Origin: Paenibacillus_S sp043945595
GTDB taxonomy: Bacteria > Bacillota > Bacilli > Paenibacillales > NBRC-103111
Length of the DNA stretch: 64,000 nucleotides
Assembly: GCF_043945595.1 (NCBI RefSeq)
Contig: NZ_JBIFNP010000001.1
Coordinates: 2,914,001-2,978,000 of the forward strand
Direction of reading: 5' to 3'
Each line of letters begins with the position of its first letter. Position 1 is the first letter of the stretch. The notes below the pieces were generated by a model, which was not told the DNA's origin, made no database searches, and saw nothing but the letters and a program-made list of their open reading frames with translations. The position numbers were made by a program, and so were the translations under genes. Of this stretch, positions 1 to 9,032 are shown in pieces.

Positions 1-1
1 G

Positions 2-2371
2 AACGAAGATAATACCACCACAACGGGCAGATGGTTCTTTGACCGCGTGAGCGGTACAGGAGTGCCTTGGGGATGGGGAATCGGAAGCAACGGCACGGAT
101 AAGATTTGGGGCCTTCAAAGCAATTCGGGCGGTACGAACACCCGATTCGTGTTCGGCCAGCCAGGCAGCTACAGCGACATGTCGCTGAGCCTGAACTACT
201 CCACGAGTAAGGTAGAGGGCCAGGGCTTCGGCGGCAACGGACATTTCATGGATATCTATGTTAAATACGATCCGGCGACCCGCAAGGGCTACGGCCTGCG
301 TGTAGAACGTACCGCTGCCGGCGGATCTAACGCTACGACATGGACGCTGTATAAATATGACGGCACCGATCAGACTCCGTTGAGCGAGCCCATTAGGACA
401 GCCGCTTTTATGCCGAAGAGCACCATTACGGTTTCCGTAACGGGCAGCACCCTTCGCGTACAAGCCTCGACGCTGTCTGAGAAGACGCCATTGCAAACCG
501 AACAAAATCTGCCTAATTCGGTTGACCTCTTGTGGACGGATGAGACGGGCGCTTTGGGTAACAACAGGTTCGGCGGCTTCGGCATCCGTATTAACAACTC
601 TGGCAACTCCTCATACGAATATGGCAGTACGAGCACCAATAATACCGTCATGCTGCATAACGTGCGGGTAGACGCCACCGAGCTTGCTTCAACCGATACG
701 ACAGCACCGGTTTGGCCTGTTGGAAGTACGCTCACTGCGAGCAACACGACTCAAACAAGTACAACACTTACATGGACTGCGGCAGCAGATAATGTAGGCG
801 TGACAGGCTACAACATCTATAACGGTACATCCCTTGTACAAACCGTAACGTCCGACGTATATTCATATGAAGTAGCAGGGCTCGCTGCAGACACGGCCTA
901 TACCTTCAGCGTAAAGGCTGTAGATGGCGGAAATAATTTGTCGGAAGCTAAAACGGTTCTTGTTACTACTCAGGCTCCAACAGATACGAGCGATACGACA
1001 GCACCGGTTTGGCCAGCTGGAAGTACGCTCACGGCAAGCAACACGACTCAAACAAGTACAACACTTACATGGACTGCGGCAAAAGATAATGTAGGCGTAA
1101 CAGGCTACAACATCTATAACGGTGCCTCCCTTGTACGGACCGTAACATCGGATGTATATTCATACGAAGTAGCAGGGCTCACCGCAGGCGCGTCCTATGT
1201 CTTTAGTGTAAAGGCAGCAGATGAGGCAAATAACTTGTCAGAGGCTAAGACGGTTCACGTTACCACTCAGGCTTCAACGGATACGGGCGATACGACAGCA
1301 CCGGTTTGGCCGGCTGGAAGTACGCTTACGGCAAGTAATACGACACAATCAGGTACAACACTTACATGGACTGCAGCAAAAGATAATGTGGGTGTGACCG
1401 GCTATACGATATATCAGGGCTCGACACCGCTTACAACCGTGACGGGCGCGGTATACAGTTATAATGTAACAGGTCTCGCTGCAGGAACCAGCTACACCTT
1501 TGCAGTACAGGCAGGGGATGAGGCAGGCAGCTGGACTACCGATGGGCCGAGCGTAACGGTCATAACAAACCGGTCGAGACGCAATTCCTCGTCGCCGTCG
1601 GCACCGGCAGCGCCGACATCACCATCTGTACCGGAAACACCGGCAGAACCGACGGCGCCAGCAACGCCAACAGCACCATCCGCACCGGAAACATCGGCAC
1701 CTGTGGTAACGACGACCCTAGGCCAACCGGTCTTCGATCTGAGCAAACCAGATTCGGTTTCCGTATTGAAGAAGGTATTGGAAGAGAAAATAAAATCTTC
1801 TAATGAAGCAGTAACCTTCGCTGATGTATCCGATCATTGGTCAGCTGAAAGTATTCATGTGTTCTCGAAGCTTGGAGTCGTTAATGGTTACGAGGACGGC
1901 ACGTTTAAACCGGATGCTCCTATTACTCGCGGCGAGTTTGCTGCTATCGTTGCCAAAACCTTCAATATCGGTACTGGCGAATTGAAGGACGCTCAGTTTA
2001 ATGATATCAACGAAAGCTGGGCTAAAGAAGCGATCTTGGCACTTGCATCCAATGGTATCATCAACGGTTATGAAGATGGCACATTCCAACCAGAAGCAAA
2101 CATCACCCGTGCAGAAATGGTCGCTATGATCGCCAGAATCATTAACCTGACTACCGTTCAAGGAACAAACGGCACCGCGTTTACCGATATCGGCGATTCG
2201 TGGAATCAAGACCAGATCGAAGCGGCAGCCAAGGCCGGCATTATTAACGGCCAGGGTGAAGGTTCCTTTGCTCCGGATAACAACTCGACTCGTGCCGAGG
2301 CATTGACCGTATTGCTTCGCTCCTTGGAATTGAACCCTGAAATTGCTTCTTTGATTGATTCGTTGAAATAA
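2..2371 (+). CDS. SLH-domain cell-surface protein with three FN3 repeats (5' partial)
   Basis: The frame is open to the left edge, so the N-terminus and any signal peptide lie outside the window; the GTG at 47 is internal. Numbering from 47: residues 1-215 resemble a LamG/concanavalin-like jelly-roll domain. Residues about 217-510 are three fibronectin type III repeats. Residues about 511-575 are a Pro/Ala/Thr-rich linker. Residues about 590-770 are three SLH motifs, seen as NGYEDGTFKPDAPITRGE, NGYEDGTFQPEANITRAE and NGQGEGSFAPDNNSTRAE. SLH triplets bind pyruvylated secondary wall polymer, so the protein is anchored outside the cell. In Paenibacillus this layout is typical of large surface carbohydrate-active enzymes or binding proteins; the missing N-terminal part probably carried any enzymatic domain. 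Its terminator has been split by an insertion sequence. Confidence 0.9.
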   Translation, partial: NEDNTTTTGRWFFDRVSGTGVPWGWGIGSNGTDKIWGLQSNSGGTNTRFVFGQPGSYSDMSLSLNYSTSKVEGQGFGGNGHFMDIYVKYDPATRKGYGLRVERTAAGGSNATTWTLYKYDGTDQTPLSEPIRTAAFMPKSTITVSVTGSTLRVQASTLSEKTPLQTEQNLPNSVDLLWTDETGALGNNRFGGFGIRINNSGNSSYEYGSTSTNNTVMLHNVRVDATELASTDTTAPVWPVGSTLTASNTTQTSTTLTWTAAADNVGVTGYNIYNGTSLVQTVTSDVYSYEVAGLAADTAYTFSVKAVDGGNNLSEAKTVLVTTQAPTDTSDTTAPVWPAGSTLTASNTTQTSTTLTWTAAKDNVGVTGYNIYNGASLVRTVTSDVYSYEVAGLTAGASYVFSVKAADEANNLSEAKTVHVTTQASTDTGDTTAPVWPAGSTLTASNTTQSGTTLTWTAAKDNVGVTGYTIYQGSTPLTTVTGAVYSYNVTGLAAGTSYTFAVQAGDEAGSWTTDGPSVTVITNRSRRNSSSPSAPAAPTSPSVPETPAEPTAPATPTAPSAPETSAPVVTTTLGQPVFDLSKPDSVSVLKKVLEEKIKSSNEAVTFADVSDHWSAESIHVFSKLGVVNGYEDGTFKPDAPITRGEFAAIVAKTFNIGTGELKDAQFNDINESWAKEAILALASNGIINGYEDGTFQPEANITRAEMVAMIARIINLTTVQGTNGTAFTDIGDSWNQDQIEAAAKAGIINGQGEGSFAPDNNSTRAEALTVLLRSLELNPEIASLIDSLK
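695..1560 (+). repeat. Tandem 297-bp FN3-coding repeats
   Basis: The string GATACGACAGCACCGGTTTG recurs at 695, 992 and 1289, an exact 297-bp (99-codon) period. Copies 1 and 2 are nearly identical in DNA; copy 3 diverges in its second half. Each unit encodes one fibronectin type III domain. The strong DNA identity suggests recent duplication or ongoing recombination between units, so copy number may vary between strains or collapse in assembly. Confidence 0.9.
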
Positions 2372-2407
2372 GAAACACAACAAAATTAGTTTAAAGAGAT
2401 GATCTCT

Positions 2408-2416
2408 GTATTGAGC
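2408..2416. repeat. 9-bp target-site duplication, left copy
   Basis: GTATTGAGC directly precedes the left inverted repeat of the IS1182-like element and recurs exactly at 4101-4109 after the right one. It is also the complete loop of the terminator hairpin that was interrupted. Confidence 0.9.
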
Positions 2417-2470
2417 GAGGCCACTGAAAAACTTACGTTTTTTCGGTGAGTCCAGGCGTTAGGCGAAAAA

Positions 2471-2516
2471 AAATGCGGCACCTGTTCCGATTTTCTCGGA
2501 GGGTACCGCATTTTTC
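2471..2516. terminator. Bidirectional terminator inside the IS left end
   Basis: AAATGCGGCACC pairs with GGTACCGCATTT, with an inner TCCGA/TCGGA stem. A T run follows on the plus strand and an eight-base T run on the minus strand. It ends the transposase transcript and insulates the element from the upstream gene. Confidence 0.75.
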
Positions 2517-2536
2517 ATAGGGCTTTACGCTATTTT

Positions 2537-3998
2537 TTAGTCAGCCAGTTTCAATATCCGCTTTAAGTTTACTGCGAATATGGCCATAGCTCCTTGTATC
2601 TGCATGCCTAACAGACCCGAGGACGTGGCTACGTCGTACCCGTGCCGGTGCTTAAGTTCGCTGTTTTTGGCCTCGATCTTGTACCGTTCTTTCGCCTTCT
2701 CTTTGAAATACTCCGTTTCCTGGAATGCCATCTGCTCGGCGTGCTCCCCGGATTTAATGCTCACCGAGTACGTTTTACTTTTAGAGCCCTCCTTGTAGCA
2801 TCCTTCTTTGAAGGGGCATCGTTTGCATAGCTCCACATCGAAATAGTAAGTGTCCTTTTGGTTTTTGCTGATTCCCTTTTTTCCTGTCCGCGCTTTCCGA
2901 ATCGCCATATGGCCTGCCTTGCATACATACATGCCTGCATCTTTATTGAATTCGAATTCATCTTCCTTTTTGCGCATACCCTGGGTGATTTGTGGGTTAA
3001 GCCGGGAGACGAGTTCAATCTGATTTTCCTTGCTGTATGCGATGTTTTCTTTTTCCGAATAGGCCATATCGCCAATTACCGTCTTTACATCCATGCCCGC
3101 AGCCTTGCTTTTCTCGATGAGCGATTGCAACTGCTTGCCATCGTTCTTCTCTCCGGTCGTTACAATTGCCGCCGTAATGATTCGTTCCTCGGTCATGGCA
3201 ATATGCGTCTTATAGCCAAAAAACGAGGAATCTGCACTCTTGTAGCCGACGCGCGCATCCTGATCTTGCGAGATGCGCAGTTGTTCTATGTCATCCTCGA
3301 CGGTCTCTTTTAGCAGATTCAACGGTTCTGTAATCTTAGGCAGTTGGGCGATACCAAGCCCGGTTTCGGTAACCTCGATGAGCTTCTGGCAATAGTCGAT
3401 CTCGGCCTCGAGCGTATCCACGGCGTTCTTGGCAGGTAGCTTCCCCTTCAGCGATTCGTCGATAGAGTAGATGGCTTTTCGCAATTTGCGGGAACGGTCG
3501 CTGTAAAATCTCCCTCGGTGATTTCTGGTTATAACGGGCTTTTGTATGCGTCGCGTCCACGATGATGGAGGTGCTCGTTAAAATCCCTTGCGCAGTAGCT
3601 AGTTCAACTGTCTTGCCGATGAGCAGATCCAGCAGATCCATGTTTTTTAACCGCAACTTGCGGAACTTCGTAAGGGAGCTCGGGTCGATGACGGCTTCTT
3701 CCGGAGCCATCTGAAGGAAGTATTTAAAAGACATATCGTACCGGGAGCGCTCGACCAGATCCACGTCCGACACCTCGAAAATAGCTTTCAGAAGCAGATA
3801 TTTAAACATCCGCAACGGATCGATGGCGTTACGGCCGTTGTCCAAACAGTAGTTAGCTTTCAATTCGTCGTAGACGAAGGAGAAGTCAACCAGCTCATTT
3901 ATCTGGCGTAGCATGTTGTCTTTCGGCACGATGAGGTCATATAGCGCTGTGTATGGGCTTAATGCAAAAGAAAGTTGAGGCTGGAACATGGTCTTCAC
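2537..3998 (-). pseudogene. IS1182-family DDE transposase, frameshifted
   Basis: Two minus-strand frames make one transposase. The N-terminal part (start at 3998) holds the DUF772-type helical domain, with VDATHTKARYNQKSPREILQ at its end. The C-terminal part (about 3500 down to the stop at 2537) continues as RSRKLRKAIYSIDE and carries the DDE catalytic domain, including a CKRCPFKEGC cysteine cluster and a final KNSELKHRHGYDVA segment. The join is a one-base shift near 3500-3510. Lengths and domain order fit IS1182 family transposases. Whether the shift is real inactivation or a sequencing error cannot be told here; otherwise the protein looks complete. Confidence 0.85.
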
Positions 3999-4032
3999 CC
4001 TTCCGACGTATTACTTTAAAGTATACAAGAAA

Positions 4033-4076
4033 AAAGGCACAGCGCCCTCAAAATATTGAGAGTCTGTACCTTTTCA
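4033..4076. terminator. Hairpin inside the IS right end
   Basis: AAAGGCACAG pairs with CTGTACCTTT, with an inner CTCAA/TTGAG stem, located between the right inverted repeat and the transposase start. On the minus strand it precedes a T run, so it likely blocks outside transcription from entering the transposase gene. Confidence 0.55.
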
Positions 4077-4109
4077 TTAATGGACTTTTTCAGTGGCCTC
4101 GTATTGAGC

Positions 4110-4125
4110 AGAGGTCATCTTTTTT
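4110..4125 (+). terminator. Right arm and T tract of the split SLH-gene terminator
   Basis: AGAGGTCATCTTTTTT is the 3' arm and U tract of a terminator whose 5' arm AGATGATCTCT is at 2397-2407, 26 bp after the SLH stop codon. The arms pair over 11 bp with one G-U, and the loop would be the 9-bp duplicated GTATTGAGC. Confidence 0.8.
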
Positions 4126-4329
4126 GCTTATGCGAGAGCTTAGTTACTTTTTGCATTTACGAACCCGGGGGAGTTGCGGTTCCAGTTATATTTACAACAT
4201 TATTTGGCTTGGTTTCGTACTTAGACAGCAAGGAATATGAGAATACCGCATCGAATAAGAACAATATGTTGGTTATATCGTGCTTATTTACTGTGACCGA
4301 CACGGATACCAATTGAACGGAAGTGACTA

Positions 4330-4842
4330 ATGAACATTCGTCTGTTGAATGACTCTGATGCCCAAGTGTACAAGGAAGTAAGGTTGCGTGCATTGAAAAA
4401 TGATCCGGATGCATTTGGATCAACGTACGAGCAAGAAAAAACTAAACCTCTGGGGTACTTTATAGAAAGGATACACCAGACAAAAGATCAATTTGCATTG
4501 GGAGGTTTTGACGACAATAACACATTAGTTGGCATTGTCAATTTTTCACGTGAAAACAGGCTTAAGACGGCACATAAAGGAAATATTTACGGCATGTACG
4601 TAGAGCCTAAATTTCGAGGACGGGGGCTAGGTAAAGCCCTTCTAATAGCCTTGATTGAAAAAGCAACAAAAGAATGTGAAGGGTTGAAACAGATTCATTT
4701 GACGGTTGTGTCTAATAACAAACCAGCAAAACGCTTATATGTCTCGCTGGGGTTTGAAGTTTACGGTGTAGAACCACAAGCATTAAAGTTTGATGAACAG
4801 TATTTCGATGAAGACTTAATGATTTTAAGATTGCGGCTTTAA
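4330..4842 (+). CDS. GNAT-family N-acetyltransferase
   Basis: This 170-residue protein matches the single-domain GNAT fold. The acetyl-CoA binding motif A is at residues 92-105, with the pyrophosphate loop RGRGLGKA after the strand IYGMYV. A C-terminal NNKPAKRLYVSLGF segment is the usual motif B. It would transfer an acetyl group from acetyl-CoA to an amine; the acceptor cannot be read from the sequence. It is monocistronic, with a poor ribosome binding site and a more A+T-rich composition than the sugar loci. The C-terminal half is conserved in proteins annotated as ribosomal-protein or antibiotic acetyltransferases, but nothing here chooses between them. Confidence 0.85.
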   Translation: MNIRLLNDSDAQVYKEVRLRALKNDPDAFGSTYEQEKTKPLGYFIERIHQTKDQFALGGFDDNNTLVGIVNFSRENRLKTAHKGNIYGMYVEPKFRGRGLGKALLIALIEKATKECEGLKQIHLTVVSNNKPAKRLYVSLGFEVYGVEPQALKFDEQYFDEDLMILRLRL

Positions 4843-5025
4843 ATTAAAGGGCACGATAAGCTTAAGCTCAATGAATCGCCTTTTCAGCAGGGCGTAAGAA
4901 CATTATGCACTTCCTAGATGCCCTGGCAGGCTACTTAAATTCATTTCGAAACAAATGAACAATATTTACCGTTTATAGGGGTATAACCATTTTACAATTA
5001 AAGTTACTTGGGGGATGAGATCGGG

Positions 5026-5457
5026 ATGTCAAAAAAGCCAGTTGGAGCCGCTGCGGTCATTATGGATTCAAAAGGAAGAATTCTTCTAGTAAAACATAAC
5101 TACGGGAAATATAATTGGGAACTGCCTGGGGGGCTCTCTGAGCAAAATGAGTCTGCGGAGAATACCGCAAAGAGAGAAGTTTTTGAAGAGACGGGGCTCG
5201 ATGCTGCTGTAGGACGGTTGACAGGCGTGTATTATGAACCCGCTCACGATATGCATCACTTTGTTTTCGAATGCAAGGCGGAAGATATACGACAACCGAA
5301 GCCAGATGCTGAGGAAGTAACAGAATGTAAATTTTTTAATGTAGACGATCTGCCAAGGCCGATTAGTGATTTTACCGTTTCACGTATAAAGGATGCGTTG
5401 AATCCTGATAGTGATCATTTATTCCATACGATCGGACCAAGGCAGTGGTTTGAATAA
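5026..5457 (+). CDS. Nudix hydrolase
   Basis: This 143-residue protein has a complete Nudix box: a G, five residues later an E, then seven residues, then REVFEETGL (residues about 34-56). It would hydrolyse a nucleoside diphosphate linked to another moiety, using Mg2+ bound by the box glutamates. The ATG at 5026 is preferred over the in-frame TTG at 5008 because a GGGGGATGAG ribosome binding site lies at the right distance. It is monocistronic; a rho-independent terminator follows at 5511. The substrate is not predictable; a housecleaning or ADP-ribose/NDP-sugar role is possible. Confidence 0.88.
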   Translation: MSKKPVGAAAVIMDSKGRILLVKHNYGKYNWELPGGLSEQNESAENTAKREVFEETGLDAAVGRLTGVYYEPAHDMHHFVFECKAEDIRQPKPDAEEVTECKFFNVDDLPRPISDFTVSRIKDALNPDSDHLFHTIGPRQWFE

Positions 5458-5510
5458 TTTATTTTACATAAGTCATTAGATGCCGAGTGATAAGAGCGCT
5501 ATCTCATTAA

Positions 5511-5540
5511 TAGCCGCGTAAATCGCGGCTTATTTGTTTT
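5511..5540 (+). terminator. Rho-independent terminator after Nudix gene
   Basis: AGCCGCG pairs with CGCGGCT around a five-base loop, followed by TATTTGTTTT. Confidence 0.75.
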
Positions 5541-5854
5541 ATGGGATCAGGTTCTTGTCAAAACTCAATGACCAAAGTCTTACCTTAGGTTCAAGTTACC
5601 AAAATATAATTTAATAACATTAATTATCAACGAGAATAATTATTTTTTGTATGGAATAACATACAACCGGGATGGGGCCCCATATGGCAGAATCAGCTTA
5701 ACTCGCATCTATCGTTTGATGGACTAAGGATACCTGCAGAACTAAAAATCCCGTTGCCCCTATCAAACGGTTATGGTACGCTAGTTTTCGGAATCGGTTC
5801 CAAAATGACAAAGTTGCATGTAACGCAACAACGCGATAAGTTTACCCGCTTGAA

Positions 5855-5868
5855 AGTAAGCGCTTTCT
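5855..5868. promoter_or_regulatory. cre-like catabolite-response site
   Basis: AGTAAGCGCTTTCT fits the CcpA consensus TGWAANCGNTNWCA at 12 of 14 positions and has a perfect AAGCGCTT core. It lies about 85 bp upstream of the first sulfatase gene, as expected for glucose repression of a glycan-use locus. Confidence 0.55.
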
Positions 5869-5950
5869 TGTGTCGAGGCTCACATCATATCCGAAAGGAG
5901 GGGCACGGGACTGAGCTGCCCCATCCGTAGCTCGCCGTGCCACTATACTA

Positions 5951-7462
5951 ATGAAAGCAATTATGATTATGTTCGACTCTTTGAACCGCCACATGCTGCC
6001 GCCTTACGGGGGATGGATTAAGACCCCTAACTTTGATCGCCTCGCAGAGCGAACTGTGACGTTCGACACCTGCTTTGTAGGAAGCATGCCGTGTATGCCG
6101 GCCCGAAGAGAGCTGCATACAGGAAGATACAATTTCCTGCACCGCAGCTGGGGACCGCTCGAGCCGTTCGATGATTCGATGCCGGAAATTTTGAAGCTGT
6201 ACGGTGTCTATACTCACCTGGTAACCGACCATCAGCATTATTGGGAGGACGGCGGCGCCACGTACCATAACCGGTACAGTACGTATGAATTTGTCCGCGG
6301 CCAAGAAGGCGACCCGTGGAAGGGCGAGATTCGCGATCCCGAGATGCCGGATTATATGGGAGGTCATACGACGGGCCTCGGTGGTCACAGTGCAGGAAGA
6401 ATGGTTATCCAGGATTGGATCAACCGCAAGCATATCAAGGAACAGTCCGAATTTCCGCAGGCGCAGGTTTTCGAGAAGGGAGCGGAGTTCATCCGCGAGA
6501 ATTATACCGAGGACAATTGGTTCCTGCAGGTAGAGACGTTTGATCCGCACGAGCCGTTTTTCGCGCATCAGACGTTCAGAGACATGTACCCTCATGACTA
6601 CAATGGCAAGCATTTTGACTGGCCGCCATACCGGCGCATCGAGGAAACCCCCGAGCAGGTACAGCATTGCCGCTTCGAATATGCCGCTCTCGTCAGTATG
6701 TGCGATCACTATCTCGGCAAGGTGCTGGACTTGATGGATGAGCTTGATCTGTGGAAGGATACGATGCTGATCGTTAACTCCGACCACGGCTTCCTGATGG
6801 GTGAACACGACTGGTGGGCCAAAAATATTCAGCCGTTCTACAACGAAATCGCCCGCCCGCCATTGTTCATCTGGGACCCGCGCTGCGGCAAGGCCGGGGA
6901 GCGAAGGGACAGCCTCGTCCAGATGATCGATATGGCGCCGACGCTGCTCGACTACTTCAATGTGCCGATTCCGCAGGATATGCAGGGCAAACCGCTGAAG
7001 GAATCGATTGCTGCAGATGAGCCAGTCAGGCAAGCGGCCTTGTTCGGCATTCACGGCGGCCATATCAACTGTACGGACGGCCGCTATGTATATATGAAGG
7101 CGCCCGCAGCACCGGAAAACGGACCGATCTACAACTATACGCTGATGCCATCCCATATGCGCCGCCTGTTCACCCTTGACGAGTTGAAGACATGGGAGGC
7201 AGCCAAGCCGTTCACCTTCACCAAGGAACTGCAAACCATGAAGATTACGGCGAATCCATACAACGACTTGCATCACTTCGGGACGCTGTTGTTCGATACG
7301 GAGACGGATCCGCAGCAGCAAGCTCCTCTGCAGGACGAGCAAATCGAGGCTTATATGACGGACCATTTGATCCGGTTAATGGAGGAGAGCGATGCGCCTG
7401 ACGAGCAGTATGAGCGGGTTGGCCTGAAGCGTAAGCTACCGGAAGACGCTCAGAAAGGGTGA
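5951..7462 (+). CDS. Type I (formylglycine) sulfatase, cytoplasmic
   Basis: This 503-residue protein belongs to the alkaline-phosphatase-superfamily sulfatases. The signature CMPAR starts at C48, the cysteine that a formylglycine-generating or anaerobic maturase would convert; LHTGR follows. Metal-site residues include D9 near the N-terminus and NSDHG with D278. There is no signal peptide, so it probably removes sulfate from imported sugars in the cytosol. ATG 5951 is the only start between an upstream stop and the conserved N-terminus, though no good ribosome binding site is visible. It is the first gene of locus 1, preceded by a cre-like site and followed 6 bp later by a broken sulfatase. 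The exact substrate is unknown. Confidence 0.9.
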   Translation: MKAIMIMFDSLNRHMLPPYGGWIKTPNFDRLAERTVTFDTCFVGSMPCMPARRELHTGRYNFLHRSWGPLEPFDDSMPEILKLYGVYTHLVTDHQHYWEDGGATYHNRYSTYEFVRGQEGDPWKGEIRDPEMPDYMGGHTTGLGGHSAGRMVIQDWINRKHIKEQSEFPQAQVFEKGAEFIRENYTEDNWFLQVETFDPHEPFFAHQTFRDMYPHDYNGKHFDWPPYRRIEETPEQVQHCRFEYAALVSMCDHYLGKVLDLMDELDLWKDTMLIVNSDHGFLMGEHDWWAKNIQPFYNEIARPPLFIWDPRCGKAGERRDSLVQMIDMAPTLLDYFNVPIPQDMQGKPLKESIAADEPVRQAALFGIHGGHINCTDGRYVYMKAPAAPENGPIYNYTLMPSHMRRLFTLDELKTWEAAKPFTFTKELQTMKITANPYNDLHHFGTLLFDTETDPQQQAPLQDEQIEAYMTDHLIRLMEESDAPDEQYERVGLKRKLPEDAQKG

Positions 7463-7468
7463 GGCGGG

Positions 7469-7912
7469 ATGTACAGTAATTTCTACAGCCGACACGCCGC
7501 TCGACCTATTCCCTAAGCGGCGTCCCAACGTGATCTGGGTGTTTGGCGACCAGCTGCGCGCTCAGGCGCTCGGCTACAGGGGAGACCCGAATGTGCCGGA
7601 CCATCTCTGCCGGAGAAACGCAGAAGCGCTATGTATGCCTGAGCCGGATTCGGTGTACCTGCAGCAAATCCCGCGCAAATTCCACGTTCATTCGGTGAAA
7701 CAGGCATGGCGCGGCGTGCTGATGCGGGACGGCTGGAAGTATGTGTGCATGCCGGGACAGGACTGGCTCCTCTTCCATACGAAGGACGACCTTATGAAAT
7801 GGCGAATGTATGCTTCGATATTCATTTCCAGAAGGAGCGCGAACGGTGTCATGCCCGCCTCGCCCGGTGGATTGAAGAAACGGAGGACACATTCGAGCTG
7901 CCTGCCCTTTAA
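7469..7912 (+). pseudogene. Deleted sulfatase remnant
   Basis: The piece aligns by eye to both ends of the sulfatase at 50855. The start matches (NVIWVFGDQLRAQALG against NVIWIFGDQHRAQALG) and so does the end (RAWRGL.. DGWKYVC, ETEDTFELPAL against EDTGDQFELPVL). About 900 bp between them, including the CxPxR catalytic motif, is missing near 7590-7640. Two further shifts exist: an extra base right after ATG 7469, and a lost C near 7790 in the GACGACCTTATG stretch. A terminator follows at 7916. The large internal deletion makes this a genuine remnant whatever the status of the single-base shifts. Confidence 0.85.
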
Positions 7913-7915
7913 TCG

Positions 7916-7950
7916 AAATTCGTTCAGCGGCAACGTTGAACGAATTTTTT
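7916..7950 (+). terminator. Rho-independent terminator
   Basis: AAATTCGTTCA pairs with TGAACGAATTT around a 10-base loop and is followed by a T run. It separates the sulfatase unit from the two-component genes. Confidence 0.85.
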
Positions 7951-8019
7951 GCTTCTGTGCGAAACAGCTTGGGGCATGATACCATGAAAGATAAGAACAA
8001 CACAAGAAGCGAGGGGACG

Positions 8020-9032
8020 ATGATGATCGAGGTTTTAATTGCAGAAGACGAGCTGTGGATCCGCAACGCCATCGGCGAGATGGTGGAGAAGCTCAGGTCG
8101 GATTTTCATGTCGCAGGCGAAGTTGGCAACGGCGAAGACGCGTGGGAGTTTATCCAAGCGAATTGGCCGACCATTCTCATTACCGATATTATGATGCCGC
8201 GTAAAGACGGCCTTTGGCTGGCAGAGCAGATCAGCGTGCACGAGCTTCCGATGGTCACCATCATTGTCAGCGGTTATGATAATTTTCAATATGCGAAGCA
8301 GGCGATGCGGCACGGCATTTCCGAATATTTGCTGAAGCCGGTGAATGAGGCGGAATTGCATGAGGCGCTCCGTCGTTCCGTCCGGCGCTTGGACGGTATG
8401 TCCGATACCCGGGAGACGATAAGCCGTATTCAGAAGTTTTCGGAGACGCTGCCGGATCTAGCGCAGATGGACTTGGTGCAGCACATCGACTCGCTGGTGA
8501 ACGATACCATGAAGCTGAAGGTGCCTGCCGGGATGCAGACAAGCTTGCTTCATCTGCTGTCCAGCCGCTTGAATGAGCTGCTGCAAGGTGTGGACCCGGC
8601 TTCCCCGGATATCCGCTTACCGCGGAGAGGGAAGAGGAGGTGCGGCGTCATTTTCACGGGCTGATAGACGCTTGGATCGAGTTGTCTCCCCAATACGGCA
8701 GCCAGCACGTCAAAATGGCGATTCGCCGCGTATGCGAGCATATCGACAAGCATTACGCGCACAATCTGTCTCTCCCGGAAGCGGCGGAGATGGCGCACTT
8801 GAGCGTATCGCACTTCAGCTCCTTGTTCAAGAAGTCCACCGGTCTTACGTACCTTAACTACGTCAATCAGCTCCGCATTCAGAAAGCAAAGGAATTGCTG
8901 CTCGTTCCGGAGACGAAAATATATGAGGTGGCCGATCAGGTCGGCTTCGTCTCTCTGCCTTACTTCAATCGCGTATTCAAGCAGCTTGTGGGGACGACAC
9001 CGCTTGAGTTTAGAAAGAGGCATCGCATATGA
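8020..9032 (+). pseudogene. YesN-type response regulator (AraC output), frameshifted
   Basis: Residues 1-120 form a receiver domain with phosphoacceptor D56 (ILITDIMMPRKDG) and the conserved lysine in LLKPVNE. The first frame stops at 8664. The downstream frame from about 8612 continues as YPLTAEREEEVRRHF and ends with an AraC-type double helix-turn-helix (SLPEAAEMAHLSVSHFSSLF; IYEVADQVGFVSLPYFNRVF). The join is a one-base loss near GGATATCCG, where GGATTATCCG would restore the frame. Start ATG 8020 has GAGGGG upstream. The stop overlaps the kinase ATG (ATGA), showing one operon. It would activate the adjacent ABC importer genes when phosphorylated. Confidence 0.85.

Larger units (their letters stand above)
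2417..4100 (-). mobile_element. IS1182-like insertion sequence, 1684 bp
   Basis: The element is bounded by the inverted repeat GAGGCCACTGAAAAA (2417-2431) and its complement ending at 4100, and flanked by identical 9-bp duplications (2408-2416, 4101-4109). It carries one transposase gene on the minus strand, currently frameshifted. Hairpins lie just inside both ends: 2471-2513, symmetrical and followed by T runs on both strands, and 4033-4074. These probably stop transcription entering or leaving the element. Removing the element rebuilds a terminator whose loop is exactly the duplicated 9 bp. Confidence 0.9.
5458..5950. other. 493-bp intergenic region with terminator and cre-like site
   Basis: No gene seen. 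It holds the Nudix-gene terminator (5511-5540), a partial palindrome GGAATCGGTTCC near 5790 that could bind a LacI-type repressor, and a cre-like box at 5855-5868. An orphan AAAGGAGG at about 5893 lies too far from the sulfatase ATG at 5951 to act as its ribosome binding site. Confidence 0.6.

Noticed and set aside
695..1560. A repeat array that could be taken for CRISPR
   Set aside because: The 297-bp periodic units are in frame and encode FN3 domains; no short repeats with unique spacers exist anywhere in the window.
4141..4329. Possible small gene between the IS and GNAT gene
   Set aside because: Short overlapping frames only, no ribosome binding site, and part of the sequence is the old terminator.
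5948..7366. A long open frame of 472 codons on the minus strand opposite the first sulfatase
   Set aside because: It lies wholly antisense to a clear sulfatase, has no family motif and no ribosome binding site; it is a shadow of codon bias.
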